64,000 nucleotides of DNA from Acidimicrobiia bacterium (lineage in GTDB: Bacteria; Actinomycetota; Acidimicrobiia; IMCC26256; JAOSJM01), in assembly GCA_027494165.1 (NCBI GenBank), contig JAOSJM010000006.1, positions 62,001 to 126,000 of the forward strand, given 5' to 3'. The translations under genes and the position numbers were made by a program. A model generated the notes under the pieces. That model was not told the origin of the DNA. It made no database searches and worked only from the letters and a program-made list of their open reading frames with translations. Shown piece by piece: positions 30,017 through 40,616 of the stretch (the stretch's first letter is position 1; each line of letters begins with the position of its first letter).

Positions 30017-33000
30017 CTACCGTCTCGGTCGCGGGCCGGGACGATCGGGAGGAACGGTGCCGGCCGGGTCCGGCAGGTCGGCGGGCACGAGCTCCTGCAG
30101 GAGAGCCGTGAGGTCCGGCGCGGCCGCGGCACCGGCGCCGGCGCCGAGCGGGACGACGACCTCGCCGTCCTTGGCGACCGAGCGGGGCACCAGCCGGCGG
30201 AGCCGGACCTTCTGGGACTCCCGGAGGGTGAGGCCGGCGATGCGGGCGACGCCCCGCTGGACCGTGACGCCGTGGATCCCGAGGCGCGCGCACTCGGCCC
30301 GGAGCCGGGCGACGGCGAGGAGGGCCTCGGCCGGCTCGGGCAGCGGTCCGTACCGGTCGAGCCACTCTTCGCGCACGTCGTCGACGTCGCCCTGGCTCGC
30401 GACCGCGGCCAGGCGGCGGTAGGCCTCCATCCGCACGTCGTCGCGGGACACGTACTCGCGGGGCAGGTAGGCGTCGACGGGGACGTCGATCGTGACCTCG
30501 ATCGGCTTGGCCGGCTCCTCTCCGGTCAGCTCCCCCACGGCCTCGGTGACCATCTGGCAGTAGAGGTCGAAGCCGACGGCGGCGATGTGGCCCGACTGCT
30601 CGCCGCCCAGGAGGTTCCCCGCCCCCCGGATCTCGAGGTCGCGCATGGCGATCTTGAAGCCCGACCCGAGGTCGGTGAGCTCGCCGATCGTCTTCAACCG
30701 CTCGTAGGCCTCCTCGGTGAGGACCTGGTCGGGCGGGTGGAGGAGGTAGGCGTAGGCCCGCTGGCCCCGCCGGCCGACCCGCCCCCGGAGCTGGTAGAGC
30801 TGGGCGAGGCCGAGCCGGTCGGCCCGGTCGACGACCAGGGTGTTGACCGTGGGCATGTCGAGCCCGCTCTCGACGATGGTCGTGCACACGAGCACGTCGT
30901 GGCGGCGGTCCCAGAAGTCGAGGACGACCTCCTCGAGCCGGCCCTCGTCCATCTGCCCGTGGGCGACGGCCACCCGGGCCTCGGGCACGAGGTCGCGCAC
31001 CCGGTCGGCGACGTGCTCGATGTCCTGGACCCGGTTGTGCACGTAGAACACCTGGCCTTCCCGCAGGAGCTCGCGACGGATCGCCTCGGCGACGGCCCGG
31101 TCGTCGTACTCGCCGACGTAGGTGAGGATGGGCTGGCGGTCCTCGGGCGGCGTGTTGACGAGCGACAGGTCCCGGATGCCGGTGAGGGAGAGCTCGAGGG
31201 TCCGGGGGATGGGGGTGGCGGTGAGGGTGAGGACGTCGACCTCGGCCCGCAGGGCCTTGATCCGCTCCTTGTGGGCCACGCCGAAGCGCTGCTCCTCGTC
31301 GATCACGAGCAGGCCGAGGTCCTCGAAGCGCACGTCCTCGGAGAGCAGCCGGTGGGTGCCCACCACCACGTCGACGGTGCCGTCCCCCAGCCCGGCCACC
31401 ACGCCGGCCTGCTCGCCGGGCGTGAGGAAGCGGGAGAGCATCTCGACCCGGACGGGGTAGTCGGCGAAGCGCTCCCGGAAGGTCTGGCCGTGCTGGTTGG
31501 CGAGGAGGGTGGTGGGCACGAGCACCGCGGCCTGCTTGCCCGCCTGCACCGCCTTGAAGGCCGCCCGGACCGCCACCTCGGTCTTGCCGTACCCGACGTC
31601 GCCGCAGACGAGCCGGTCCATGGGCACGGGCTGCTCCATGTCGTCCTTGACCTCCGCGACGGCCCGGAGCTGGTCGGGCGTCTCCTCGTGGGGGAAGGCG
31701 TCCTCCATCTCACGCTGCCACGGGGTGTCGGGGGGAACGCGAAGCCGGGGGTGGCGAGCCGCCGCCGGTAGAGGACGACGAGCTCCTGGGCGATCTCCCG
31801 GACGGCCCGGCGCACCTTCGAGCGAGCCTTCTGGAAGTCGCTGCCGCCCATGCGGTGCAGCGTCGGGGTCTCCCCGCCGGTGTAGCGGCGGACGGCGCCG
31901 ACCTGGTCGGTCGGCACGTACAGCCGGTCGCCGCCCTTGTACTCGAGGAGCAGGTAGTCGCGCTCGACCCCGCCGATGGCCCGGCGGACCATGCCCGCGT
32001 AGCGGCCCACGCCGTGGTGGTGGTGGACGACGAAGTCGCCGGGCTCGAGGTCCTCGTAGAAGTCGACGGCCCGCCGGGCGCCCCGCGGGCGCCGGTGGAC
32101 CCGGCGCCGGCCGGTGAGGTCGGCCTCGGCGACGAGCGCGAGCTGGAGCGACGGGAGCACGAAGCCGCGCTCGAGGGACTCGACGACCAGGTGCACGCCG
32201 GGTCGGGCGAGGACGTGGGGGTCCACCCGCTCGACGATGGGGACCTCGAGCCCCTCTGCGGCCAGCAGGTCGCGGATTCGGTCGGCCGATCCGCGCCCGT
32301 CGGCCGCGACCAGCACCCGGTAGCCCTCGTGCCGGAGGGAGCGGAGTCGCGAAGCGAGGGCCTCGGTGTCGCCCACGACCGGGTCGAAGGAGGTGGCGGC
32401 GACCCGCGCGGTCTGCGGCCCTTCCGGGGCGGCGAGGAGCGAGACCGCGCCGGCCTCGGTGTGGGCCAGGAGCCGGTCGAAGGGGAGCGAGAGCCGGGGG
32501 GTCTCGCCGGAGGCGTCGGCGCCCCAGGTGCGCGAGAGGCTCGTCGCGAGCGCGGCCTCGTCGTCGAGCAGCTCCTGGGCCCGGTCCCGCATCCGCTTGG
32601 GCTCGACGAGGAGGACCCGCGAGCCTGCAGGGAGGAGGTCGGGCAGCAGGTGCTCGTCGGGGCAGAGCCACGGGAGCCACGACTCCATGCCGTCGAAGAC
32701 CTGGCCCTCGGCGAGCCGCTCCCACTGCTCGGCGCCCCAGCGTTGGGTGGTGACCAGGCCGGCGGCCCGCTCACGGACCTCGGCGCTGGGGAGGAGCTCG
32801 CGGGCCGGGAACACCTCGACCCGTGCCACGTCGCCGGTGGATCGCTGGTCGGCGACGGAGAACGAGGAGAGGCGGTCGACCTCGTCGCCCCACAGGTCGA
32901 TGCGGACCGGGTGGTCGTCGGTGGTCGGATAGACGTCGACGATGGAGCCCCGGACGGCTACCTCGCCGCGGGCCTCGACCTGGTACTCCCGCCGGTACCC

Positions 33001-33523
33001 GGCGGCGACGAGCCGGGCCACGAGCTCGTCGCGGTCGACCCGGTCCCCCGGCGCGATGACGACGGGCTCGACGTCCTCGACGTGGGGGCCGAGGCGCTGG
33101 ACGAGCGCCCGCACCGGCGCCACGACGAGGAGGGGCCGGTCGTCGGCGCCGTCGCGGAGACGGCGGAGCCGCCACATGACCCGCAGGCGACGGCCCATGG
33201 TCTCGAGGGAGGGCGAGACCCGCTCGAAGGGGAGGGTCTCCCAGGCGGGGGAACAGCTCCACCGACGATCGGCCGAGCAGCGCCCAGAGGTCGTGGACGA
33301 GCCGCTCGGCCTCGGCGGCGGTGGGGACGGCGAGCAGGACGCTGCGGCGACCGGCGCCCCGCGCGACCGCCGCGGCGAAGGGGGCCCGGGCGGCCTCGGG
33401 GACGGCGACGACCGCCTCGGTCCCGGCCGCGACGGCGCGCACCGCCGACTCCTCGGCGAGGAGGTCGGGGAGGTGCCCGAGGGGCAGGTCGGCGGCGGGG
33501 TGGGCGGTCGGGTCGGCAGTCAT
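30017..33523 (-). CDS. mfd: Transcription-repair coupling factor; two frameshifts
   Basis: The Mfd translocase (about 1,168 residues) removes stalled RNA polymerase and recruits UvrA. The N-terminal UvrB-homology region begins [17 protein letters not shown]. The RNAP-interaction domain has [17 protein letters not shown] and [17 protein letters not shown]. Helicase motif I is [17 protein letters not shown], motif II is [10 protein letters not shown], motif III is [13 protein letters not shown], and motif VI is [21 protein letters not shown]. Breaks lie near 33250 and near 31735 (C/G runs). ATG 33523 is preferred. Confidence 0.95.
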
Positions 33524-33725
33524 CTCAGGGGGTCACGGCGGGCGGTCACCTCGGGCAGTCACGCACGCGTGGGACGCGGGCGCGCGCAAGGCCCCGCCCC
33601 GGGAGCTCGGGGAGGGCCTGCGAGGCAGGATACCGGGGCACGCGCGACCCCGAGCCGGCGCCACCGGCGCCACCGGTCTCGCCTGCCGTCTGGCGTCGCT
33701 GCCGCTGCGCGACGCCTCCCGGTCT

Positions 33726-33770
33726 CTCGGGTGTCTCCGGCCCCGCTGGGCGCCGGTAGGGACACCCGAG
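33726..33770. repeat. 45-bp palindromic element, copy 4
   Basis: The most diverged copy: left arm CTCGGGTGTCTCCGGC, centre CCCGCTGGGCGCC, right arm GGTAGGGACACCCGAG. It ends 9 bp from the stop of the HNH gene. Confidence 0.8.
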
Positions 33771-33779
33771 ACGTGCCGA

Positions 33780-35241
33780 TCAGGGCGGATCGGGACCGGC
33801 GCCGCCGGTCCGGGGGCGAGGGCGGCCACGTCGGGCCCGGTCGCGAGCGGTCTTCTCGCGGTGGTGGGGCCTGCACAGCGGTTGGGTGTTGTCGTAGCTG
33901 GTGGGCCCACCGTCGGCGTGGGGTTCGCGGTGGTCCCATTCGAGGCCGGCCCGGCGGCCGCAGCCCTCGACCGAGCAGACGACGTCGCCGTCGGTGAGGA
34001 CGGAGCGGACCTCGAGCGCGGTGCGCAGCTCGGCGGGGATGCGCCGGCCGAAGTGGCGGACCCTCGTGACCTCGGTGCCGTCGACCAGGACGCCCTTGAG
34101 AAAGGCGTCGTCCATGAGCTCGCGGGCCCGCTCCAGGGGGATCGGCCCGACCCCCGGGATCACACACGTCTCGCCGGGCTCGACCCGACCGCGCCGCAAC
34201 GCCTCGTGGGAGACGTGGACCACGACGTCGACGCGGGGCCGGGCCCGAACCACGCGGGTGGCCGGTGACGGCTGGCCCGTCGCCAGGGTCTCGGAGTCCT
34301 CGTCCGCCCGGTGGTGGGCACCGGCCGGGCCGACCTCGCTGGTCCCGGCGGCAGGCCGGAACGGCACGTTCTCCGCCGTCCGGTCAGCGGTTCCGACGAG
34401 GTGGAGCTGACCACAGGCGCCGCCCGCGCTGCCGCTGTCGCCGTCGCACGTCGGTCCGGTGTCGGCGACGGCCACCCCACCGGTCGCGCCGACCAGGGTG
34501 ACGAGGGCATCGGCGAGGTAGCGGTCGTGGGTCTCACGGCGCCCCTCGCGGTACCCGGCGCGGAACTCGGCGTCGGCCTGGTGCTCGATCCGGTTGACCA
34601 CCATGGCTCCCAGGTCGGGCGGGAGGCGGAACCGCCCCCAGACCATCCCCTCGTCGTCGCGGCCGTGGACCAGGCCGCGCGCCGCGTGCTGACGGCGATA
34701 GCGGCCCAGGCGGTCGTCCTCGGCCTCCAGGCGGACGCCGCGGGCCCGTTCCTGCAGGTGGCGAAGGCCCGCCTTGGCGGCCAGGGCCAGCAGGTCCCCT
34801 TCGGCCGACGGGACGGCCTCGACCGCCCTGGTGATCGCATGGGCCTGCTCCACCGACACCGCACCGGCTCGCAAGGCGTCCTCGGTCCCCGGAGACGCAT
34901 CGAGCCGCCGGGCCGTCTCGACCACCTCGGTGGCCCGGGACAGCGACGTGGCGCCTCCGACCGCCAACAGCCGGGCCGTCGAGCGATGCCCGGCCCTGCG
35001 GTACGCGCCCCAGCTCCTCGACCCTCCGGGCCGCGAGCACCTCGCCGGCGGCCGCTACGCGACGCAGCCGGGTGAACGACCCCAGCAGCGACAGCGCGTC
35101 GTCGCTCTCCAGGCGCCCGGGCACCGCCGCCCTCAGCAGGGCCTCCAGTCGCGAGACCACCTCCGCGACCTGCGCCACCGCCGGGTCGCGCACGGCGCGC
35201 ACGCCGGGGGTGACCGATCCCACGACCGCCGAACGCGCCAT
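33780..35241 (-). CDS. DUF222 / HNH endonuclease domain protein (13E12-repeat type); one frameshift
   Basis: About 486 residues. The N-terminal DUF222 helical domain starts VAQVAEVVSRLEALLRAAVPG and continues through RLLAVGGATSLSRATEVVETARRL. The C-terminal HNH nuclease has VCSVEGCGRRAGLEWDHREP and TSYDNTQPLCRPHHREKT, with the zinc Cys and the His-Asn-His core intact. The frame breaks near 35013, a C run. ATG 35241 is preceded by AGGAGG. Mycobacterial 13E12 genes of this type are multicopy and SOS-induced; a LexA box lies upstream here. It interrupts the otherwise conserved pth-mfd order. Confidence 0.9.
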
Positions 35242-35318
35242 CGGACCTCCTCGACAGGACACCTGTACCGGAGGAGGCCGTTCGACGCCCGGCCACGAAG
35301 CGTCCCGCTCACCATGCA

Positions 35319-35332
35319 CGAACACGTGTTCG
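35319..35332. promoter_or_regulatory. LexA (SOS) box
   Basis: CGAAC-ACGT-GTTCG is a perfect 14-bp palindrome matching the actinobacterial/Gram-positive SOS consensus CGAAC-N4-GTTCG. It lies 78 bp upstream of the HNH gene start, so DNA damage should induce that gene. Confidence 0.8.
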
Positions 35333-35432
35333 ATGTCCAGCCTCTCTGACCGACTGGATCGGACCGCCGCTCCCTCTCCGTGACCTCCAGTGACTCGTCC
35401 TGAACGGACGGTCGCCCGGTCCCACGTGGACA

Positions 35433-35450
35433 CCGCCCCTTCGGGGGAGG
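35433..35450 (-). terminator. Possible terminator after pth
   Basis: CCCC-TTC-GGGG forms a short GC hairpin immediately downstream of the pth stop codon. No T tract follows, as is common in high-GC actinobacteria. Weak evidence. Confidence 0.3.
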
Positions 35451-35451
35451 C

Positions 35452-36075
35452 TCAGGCGGGATCGCGCGCGTTGAAGCGGTTCATCGCCGCCTCCACGCCC
35501 TCACGGGCGATCACCTCGACGGCGTCGGCGGCCTCCTCGAGGGTCACGTCGACCTCGACCCGCTCCGCCTTCGAGAAGCGGCGGAGCACGTGGTCGGCGC
35601 CTCGCTCCTTCGACACGGGCTTGCCGATCCCGATCCGGACCCGGACGAAGTCGGCCGTGTGGAGGTGCGCCCTGATCGACTGCAGGCCCTTGTGCCCGGC
35701 CAGGCCACCCCCGGCCTTCACCCGCAGCGCCGCCACCGGCAGGTCGAGCTCGTCGTGGACCACGACGAGGTGGTCGGGCTCGACCCCGAACCGCCGCACG
35801 AGCGGCCCCACCGCCATCCCCGAGTCGTTCATGAAGGTGAGGGGGACGGCCAGGGCGACCCGGAGGCCGTCGAGGCGGACCTCGTCGACCAGGGCCCGCT
35901 CCTTGGACCGGCGCAGCTTCCCCGCGTGACGGCGGGCCAGGATCTCGACCGTCTCGGCCCCCACGTTGTGGCGGGTCCGGGCGTACTCGTCGCCGGGGTT
36001 GCCGAGCCCCACGACGAGCAGGTCGGCGGGTGTGCCGCTGCGCGGCGTGCCGCCACGCGGCCCGCGCCGCAGCAC
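35452..36075 (-). CDS. pth: Peptidyl-tRNA hydrolase
   Basis: It releases peptides from prematurely dropped peptidyl-tRNA. The 207 residues are intact. The signature VVGLGNPGDEYARTRHNVG carries the catalytic His, PLTFMNDSG carries the substrate Asn, and VVHDELDLP and KAGGGLAGHKGLQS complete the active cleft. The first 17 residues are an extra Arg/Gly-rich extension; an internal start is possible. It follows rplY after 6 bp, the standard rplY-pth operon. Confidence 0.95.
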   Translation of the reverse strand: MLRRGPRGGTPRSGTPADLLVVGLGNPGDEYARTRHNVGAETVEILARRHAGKLRRSKERALVDEVRLDGLRVALAVPLTFMNDSGMAVGPLVRRFGVEPDHLVVVHDELDLPVAALRVKAGGGLAGHKGLQSIRAHLHTADFVRVRIGIGKPVSKERGADHVLRRFSKAERVEVDVTLEEAADAVEVIAREGVEAAMNRFNARDPA

Positions 36076-36081
36076 CGGTGG

Positions 36082-36733
36082 CTACTCCTCGCCGCCCTCG
36101 GGCGCCGCGCCCGCCTCCTCGCCCTCGGCGGCCGCGACGACCTCCTCGCCCTCGACGAGCTCCGCGGCCTCCTCTTCGGCGCGACCCCGCGGGATCGCGA
36201 CGTGGGCGACGAGCTCGTCGGGATCCTGCTGGGCGACGACCCCCGCCGGCAGCGTCAGGTCGCTGACCCGGACCTGGTCACCGAGCTGGAGGGCCGAGAC
36301 GTCGGCGGTGATCGCGGCGGGGATGTCGGTCGGCTTGGCCTCGACGGTGAGGCTGAAGAGCACCTGGTCGAGCAGGCCGCCGTCGCGCACGCCCTCGGGC
36401 TCGCCCTCGAGGTGGATGGGCACCTCGGCGGCGACGGCGACGTCGCGGCGGATGCGCACGAAGTCGACGTGGACCAGGCCGCCCCGGACCGGGTGCCGCT
36501 GCACCTGGCGGGCGAGGGTGAGGTGCTCCTCGCCGTCGACCTGCAGGGTGATGAGGGCGTTGGCCCCGCTGGCGAGGATTCGATCCACGTCGTGGGCCGA
36601 GACCGTCACCGGCACCGCCTCGGACTCCAGGCCGTACACGACGGCGGGGGAGCAGGCCCTGGCGGCGCAGGCGGCCGGCCGGTCCCGAGCCGGTGGTGGT
36701 GCGCTTCTCGGCGGTGAGCGTGACGTCGGCCAT
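36082..36733 (-). CDS. rplY: 50S ribosomal protein bL25 (Ctc form); one frameshift
   Basis: The bL25/Ctc protein binds 5S rRNA. It has about 216 residues, including the C-terminal TL5-like beta domain and an acidic tail. The start is MADVTLTAEKRTTTGSGPAGRLRRQG; a break near 36650 (C run) leads to PAVVYGLESEAVPVTV and HVDFVRIRRD, the family core. ATG 36733 is chosen because it yields the canonical N-terminus. It lies between prs and pth as in other actinobacteria. Confidence 0.93.
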
Positions 36734-36877
36734 GACGCGAGCTGTCCTTCGGGGGTGATCGGGGCGTGATCGGGGGCCCGCCGCCGTGGGGCGGGCCTCC
36801 CATTGTGCGCCATCGCGCCGGGACGCCAAGCCGCGACCACCCGGGGGCCGGGCGGTCCGGCGGCGGCGCGCCGACGG

Positions 36878-37861
36878 TCAGATGTTCTCGCCGCGGAAGA
36901 TCTCGCTCACCGAGGTGTCCTCGAACACCGCGTCGAGGGCGTCGGCGACGATCGACGCGATCGAGATGACCCGCAGGGCGGGGAAGTGCTTCTCCTCGGC
37001 GATCGGCAGGGAGTTCGTCACCACGACCTCGCGGATCGGGGCGTTCTTCAGGCGGTCGACGGCCGGGCCGGAGAGCACGCCGTGGGTGGCCATGACGAAC
37101 ACCTCGGCGGCCCCGCGCTCCATGAGGAGCTCCGCGGCGCTGGTGACCGTGCCGGCGGTGTCGATCATGTCGTCGACGAGGACGCAGGTCCGTCCCTTCA
37201 CGTCGCCCACGACCTCGGTGGCCTCGGCCACGTTGTGGGTGCCCCGCGGGCGCCGCTTGTCGATGAAGGCCAGGTCGGAGTCGACGTGGACGGCCGCGAG
37301 GCAGTTGGCGAACCGGCGGGCGAGCTTGCCGCCGCCGGCGTCGGGCGAGACGACGGTGACCTCGCCCGTGACCTGCTCGGCCACGTACTCGGCGAGGAGG
37401 GGGACCGCCGTGAGGTGGTCGACAGGCATGTCGAAGAAGCCCTGGATCTGGCCCGTGTGGAGGTCGACGGTGACGATCCGGTCGGCCCCGGCCACGGTGA
37501 GCAGGTCCGCCAGCAGCCGGGCCGTGATCGGCTCGCGCCCCTCGGCCTTGCGGTCCTGGCGGGCGTACCCGTAGAAGGGACAGACCGCCGTGATCCGCTT
37601 GGCCGACGCCCGCTTGGCGGCGTCGATCATGATGAGCTGCTCCATGATCCGGTCGTTGATCGGCACGCAGTGCGTCTGGAGGACGAACACGTCCGCGCCC
37701 CGGATGCTCTCGCCGAACCGGCAGTAGAGCTCGCCGTTGGCGAAGCTCGACAGGACCACCTTCCCCAGCGGGACGCCCAGGCCGGCGGCGATCTCCTCGG
37801 CGAGCTCGGGGTTCCCCCGCCCGCTGAAGAGCATCAGCTTCTTCTTGGTGACGACCTCCAT
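36878..37861 (-). CDS. prs: Ribose-phosphate pyrophosphokinase
   Basis: It makes PRPP from ribose 5-phosphate and ATP for nucleotide, His and Trp synthesis. The 327-residue protein is intact. LFSGRGNPELAEEIAAGLGV opens it; FANGELYCRFGESIRGADVF, YGYARQDRK (ATP loop), VVSPDAGGG, DKRRPR and the PRPP-binding VLVDDMIDTAGT follow. The start overlaps the glmU 3' end by about 28 bp. Confidence 0.96.
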   Translation of the reverse strand: MEVVTKKKLMLFSGRGNPELAEEIAAGLGVPLGKVVLSSFANGELYCRFGESIRGADVFVLQTHCVPINDRIMEQLIMIDAAKRASAKRITAVCPFYGYARQDRKAEGREPITARLLADLLTVAGADRIVTVDLHTGQIQGFFDMPVDHLTAVPLLAEYVAEQVTGEVTVVSPDAGGGKLARRFANCLAAVHVDSDLAFIDKRRPRGTHNVAEATEVVGDVKGRTCVLVDDMIDTAGTVTSAAELLMERGAAEVFVMATHGVLSGPAVDRLKNAPIREVVVTNSLPIAEEKHFPALRVISIASIVADALDAVFEDTSVSEIFRGENI

Positions 37862-39297
37862 GGCCTACTCCTGCCCGCCGCGCCCGCGACCTTCACCACG
37901 ATCCTCCGCGCCGCCGCCCAACCTTCCTCGTTGCGGGCCGGGACGCCCTTGGCCAGCGCGCCCGGCGGCACGTCCCCCACCACCACCGCCCCGGCGCCGG
38001 TCGTGGCGTCGTCGCCCACCTCGACGGGGGCCACGAGCACGGTGTTGGAGCCCGTGTGCACCCTCCGCCCGATCCGGGTGCGGTGCTTGGACCGGCCGTC
38101 GTAGTTGGCCGTGATCGTCCCCGCGCCGAGGTTGGACCCCTCGCCGACCTCGGCGTCGCCGACGTAGGCGAGGTGGGGCACCTTGGCCCCCTCACCGACC
38201 TCGGCGTTCTTGGTCTCGACGAAGCTCCCGGCCTTGGCCGACGGGCCGAGGCGGGTGCCGGGACGGAGGTGGGCGAACGGCCCGACCACGGCCCCGTCGC
38301 CGATCTCGGCCTCGCGGGCCACGGACCGCTCCACGACGGCCCCCTCCCCGACGATCGTGTCGACGAGGTGGGAGTCGGGACCGACCACGGCCCCGGAGGC
38401 GACGACGGTCCGCCCCTCGAGGATCGTGCCCGGGAGGAGCCGGACCTCCGGCTCGAGCTCGACGGTGGCGTCGACGTAGGTGCGGTCCGGGTCGACCATC
38501 GTCACGCCCTCGCGCATCCACAGGTCGTTGATCCGGGCCCGCAGGCACGACTCCGCCGCGGCGAGCTGGGCCCGGTCGTTGACCCCGGTCGGCTCGACCG
38601 GGTCGGGCGCCTCGACGGCCACGACCGTGTGCCCGGTCTGGCGGAGCACCCCGACGGCGTCGGTGAGGTAGTACTCGCCCTGGGCGTTCTCGGGGCTCAG
38701 CCGGCGGAGCGCGGGGGCGAGCAGCCCCCGCCGGAAGCAGTAGATCGACGTGTTGACCTCGTCGATCGCCAGCTCCTCCTCCGAGGCGTCCGACCGCTCG
38801 ACGATCCGGTCGACGAGGCCACGGCCGTCGCGCACGATCCGGCCGTAGTCGCCGGGGTCGGCGCGCCGGGCCGTGAGCACGGTCGCGGCGGCGTCCGCCG
38901 CCCGGTGCTCCCGGGCCACCAGGGCCAGGGTCTCGGGGCGTAGGAGCGGCGTGTCACCCGGGACGACGAGGATGTCGTCCTCGCCGTCGAGCTCCTCGGG
39001 GAAGGCGGTGAGGGCGACGCTGGCGGCGTCGCCGGTCCCCGCCTGCACCCGCTGCTCCACGAACTCGATGGGCGTCTCGGTGGCGGTCTGCTCCTGGAGC
39101 GTCTTGGTCACCCGCTCGGCCCCGTGACCCACGACGACCACGATCCGGTCGAGGGGCAGGGCGAGGAGGGCGTCGACGACGTGGAGCAGCATCGGCCGGC
39201 CACAGAGCGGGTGGAGGACCTTCGGGGTGCTGGAACGCATGCGGGTGCCCTCACCCGCCGCGAGGACGACCGCAGCCAGTGGTCGGTACTGACCCAT
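37834..39297 (-). CDS. glmU: Bifunctional GlmU (GlcN-1-P acetyltransferase / UDP-GlcNAc pyrophosphorylase)
   Basis: About 487 residues making UDP-GlcNAc for peptidoglycan. The N-terminal uridyltransferase has VVLAAGEGTRMRSSTPKVLH and VVPGDTPLLR. The C-terminal left-handed beta-helix has repeated V-G-E-G hexapeptides, and the acetyltransferase site includes HLRPGTRLG and NLGAGTITANYDG. ATG 39297 is preceded by GGAGGAG. The open frame runs 28 bp into prs and its last 15 residues look unlike GlmU, so a late frame error with an earlier stop is possible. Confidence 0.94.
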   Translation of the reverse strand: MGQYRPLAAVVLAAGEGTRMRSSTPKVLHPLCGRPMLLHVVDALLALPLDRIVVVVGHGAERVTKTLQEQTATETPIEFVEQRVQAGTGDAASVALTAFPEELDGEDDILVVPGDTPLLRPETLALVAREHRAADAAATVLTARRADPGDYGRIVRDGRGLVDRIVERSDASEEELAIDEVNTSIYCFRRGLLAPALRRLSPENAQGEYYLTDAVGVLRQTGHTVVAVEAPDPVEPTGVNDRAQLAAAESCLRARINDLWMREGVTMVDPDRTYVDATVELEPEVRLLPGTILEGRTVVASGAVVGPDSHLVDTIVGEGAVVERSVAREAEIGDGAVVGPFAHLRPGTRLGPSAKAGSFVETKNAEVGEGAKVPHLAYVGDAEVGEGSNLGAGTITANYDGRSKHRTRIGRRVHTGSNTVLVAPVEVGDDATTGAGAVVVGDVPPGALAKGVPARNEEGWAAARRIVVKVAGAAGRSRPWRSSPRRS

Positions 39298-39345
39298 CGC
39301 GCTCCTCCTCTCGGCTGCCGGGGCCGGCACCACGCCGTCCCGGAG

Positions 39346-39416
39346 CTCGGGGGCGAGGTTTCGAACCTCGACCTGGGACTCCAAAGGACCCCGTGCTGCC
39401 GTTACACCACCCCCGA
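39346..39416 (-). tRNA. tRNA-Gln (anticodon TTG)
   Basis: A 71-nt cloverleaf on the minus strand. The acceptor is TCGGGGG/CCCCCGA with discriminator G, the anticodon loop is CTTTGGA (TTG), and the T arm is CGAGG-TTCGAAA-CCTCG. The CCA end is not encoded. It lies between the convergent bS22 gene and glmU. Confidence 0.92.
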
Positions 39417-39540
39417 CCGACCTGATCGACGATACCGCCCCGGGAGGGCACCACCGGCCTCTGGGCGTCCCCGGAGGCCACCGGAGCCCGGCCGACGATG
39501 TGACAGCCGCCCGGCCCGGCCGCTAGCGTCGCCGTTCGCC

Positions 39541-39642
39541 ATGGGCTCCCTCATCAAGAAGCGCCGCAAGCGCATGCGGAAGAAGAAGCACAAGAAGCTT
39601 CTCAAGAAGACCCGCTGGCAGCGTCGCCAGCAGGGCCGCTAG
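39541..39642 (+). CDS. Small ribosomal protein bS22 (AURKAIP1/COX24-domain)
   Basis: A 33-residue, extremely basic protein starting MGSLIKKRRKRMRKKKHKK and ending RWQRRQQGR. It matches the actinobacterial bS22 (Rv0500B-like) seen in mycobacterial 30S structures. It needs no zinc motif. The ATG at 39541 is the only start that gives this protein. Its 3' end touches the ispE reading frame on the other strand. Confidence 0.92.
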   Translation: MGSLIKKRRKRMRKKKHKKLLKKTRWQRRQQGR

Positions 39643-40616
39643 CCCGCGCCGGAGCTCGATCTCGACACCGGGCCGACGAGCCCGCGACCGCGCTCCTCCC
39701 CGATCGGCCGCCTCCGGGCGGCCGGTCCGCGTCCGCCGGTCAGGCACGGGGACCACGCCCGCCGGGGCCGAGCGCGCCCGGTGGACCCGGGCGCCCGGGA
39801 CCCGCTCGGCCCGGGCGTGCGCCTCACGCCAGGCCCCGTCCTCGGCGAAGAGGGCGACGTGGGCCGAGCCGCTGCCGGCGAGCAGCACCGGCGCCCCCAG
39901 GGCCGCCTCGAGCGCCTCCCGGTAGGCCACCAGGCGCGGCTCGACCCGCTCGGCGGCGGGCTCGAGGTCGTTGCCCAGCTCGGGGAGCAGGGACGCCAGC
40001 GCCGGGGGGCAGGGACGGCCCGGTCCGAGGAGGGCCCGCCCAGCTCGTCCCAGGCCCGGTAGACGGCCGGCGTGGCGAGCCGGAAGGGGGGGACGACCAC
40101 GAGGAGCCGCAGCGGCTCGTCGAGCGCGAGCGGCTGGAGCCGCTCGCCCCGGTCGCGCATCCACGCGGCGCCGCCTCGCACGCAGAACGGCACGTCGGAG
40201 CCGAGGCCGGCGCCGAGGCGGGCGAGCTCGTCGTCCTCGACGTCGAGACCGAGCAGGGCGCGCACGCCCACGAGCGCGGCGGCGGCGTCGGCCGACCCTC
40301 CCCCGAGACCCCCGCCCGCCGGGATCCGCTTGCGGAGGTGGAGGCTCACGCCCGCGGGCACGCCGGCACCGGCCAGCAGGGCCTCGGCGGCCCGAACCGC
40401 CAGGTTGTCGCGCCCGGGCGGGACGTCGCCGGTCTCGCCCTCGACCGCCAGCTCCACGCCCGGGGCGGTCCGGCGCTCGAGCGCCAGCGAGTCGTGGGGA
40501 TCGGTGGCCGAGACCGTGAGCGCCTCGAGGTCGTGGTAGCCGTCGGGTCGGATCCCCAGCACCCGCAGGGACAGGGTGACCTTGGCGAGGGCGTCGACCC
40601 GGACCACGGCCGTCAC
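39639..40616 (-). CDS. ispE: 4-diphosphocytidyl-2-C-methyl-D-erythritol kinase; frameshifted
   Basis: A GHMP kinase of the MEP isoprenoid pathway. The N-terminus is DALAKVTLSLRVLGIRPDGYHDLEAL. The ATP-binding loop is IPAGGGLGGGSADAAAAL, and GLGSDVPFCVRGG follows. The frame breaks near 40005; the correct C-terminal part is PELGNDLEPAAERVEP and LLAGSGSAHVALF. The true stop is uncertain. A second late error is likely, and a family-length protein would end near 39740 rather than 39639. GTG 40616 overlaps the rsmA stop (GTGA). Confidence 0.9.
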   Translation of the reverse strand: MTAVVRVDALAKVTLSLRVLGIRPDGYHDLEALTVSATDPHDSLALERRTAPGVELAVEGETGDVPPGRDNLAVRAAEALLAGAGVPAGVSLHLRKRIPAGGGLGGGSADAAAALVGVRALLGLDVEDDELARLGAGLGSDVPFCVRGGAAWMRDRGERLQPLALDEPLRLLVVVPPFRLATPAVYRAWDELGGPSSDRAVPAPRRWRPCSPSWATTSSPPPSGSSRAWWPTGRRSRRPWGRRCCSPAAARPTSPSSPRTGPGVRRTPGPSGSRAPGSTGRARPRRAWSPCLTGGRGPAARRRPIGEERGRGLVGPVSRSSSGAG

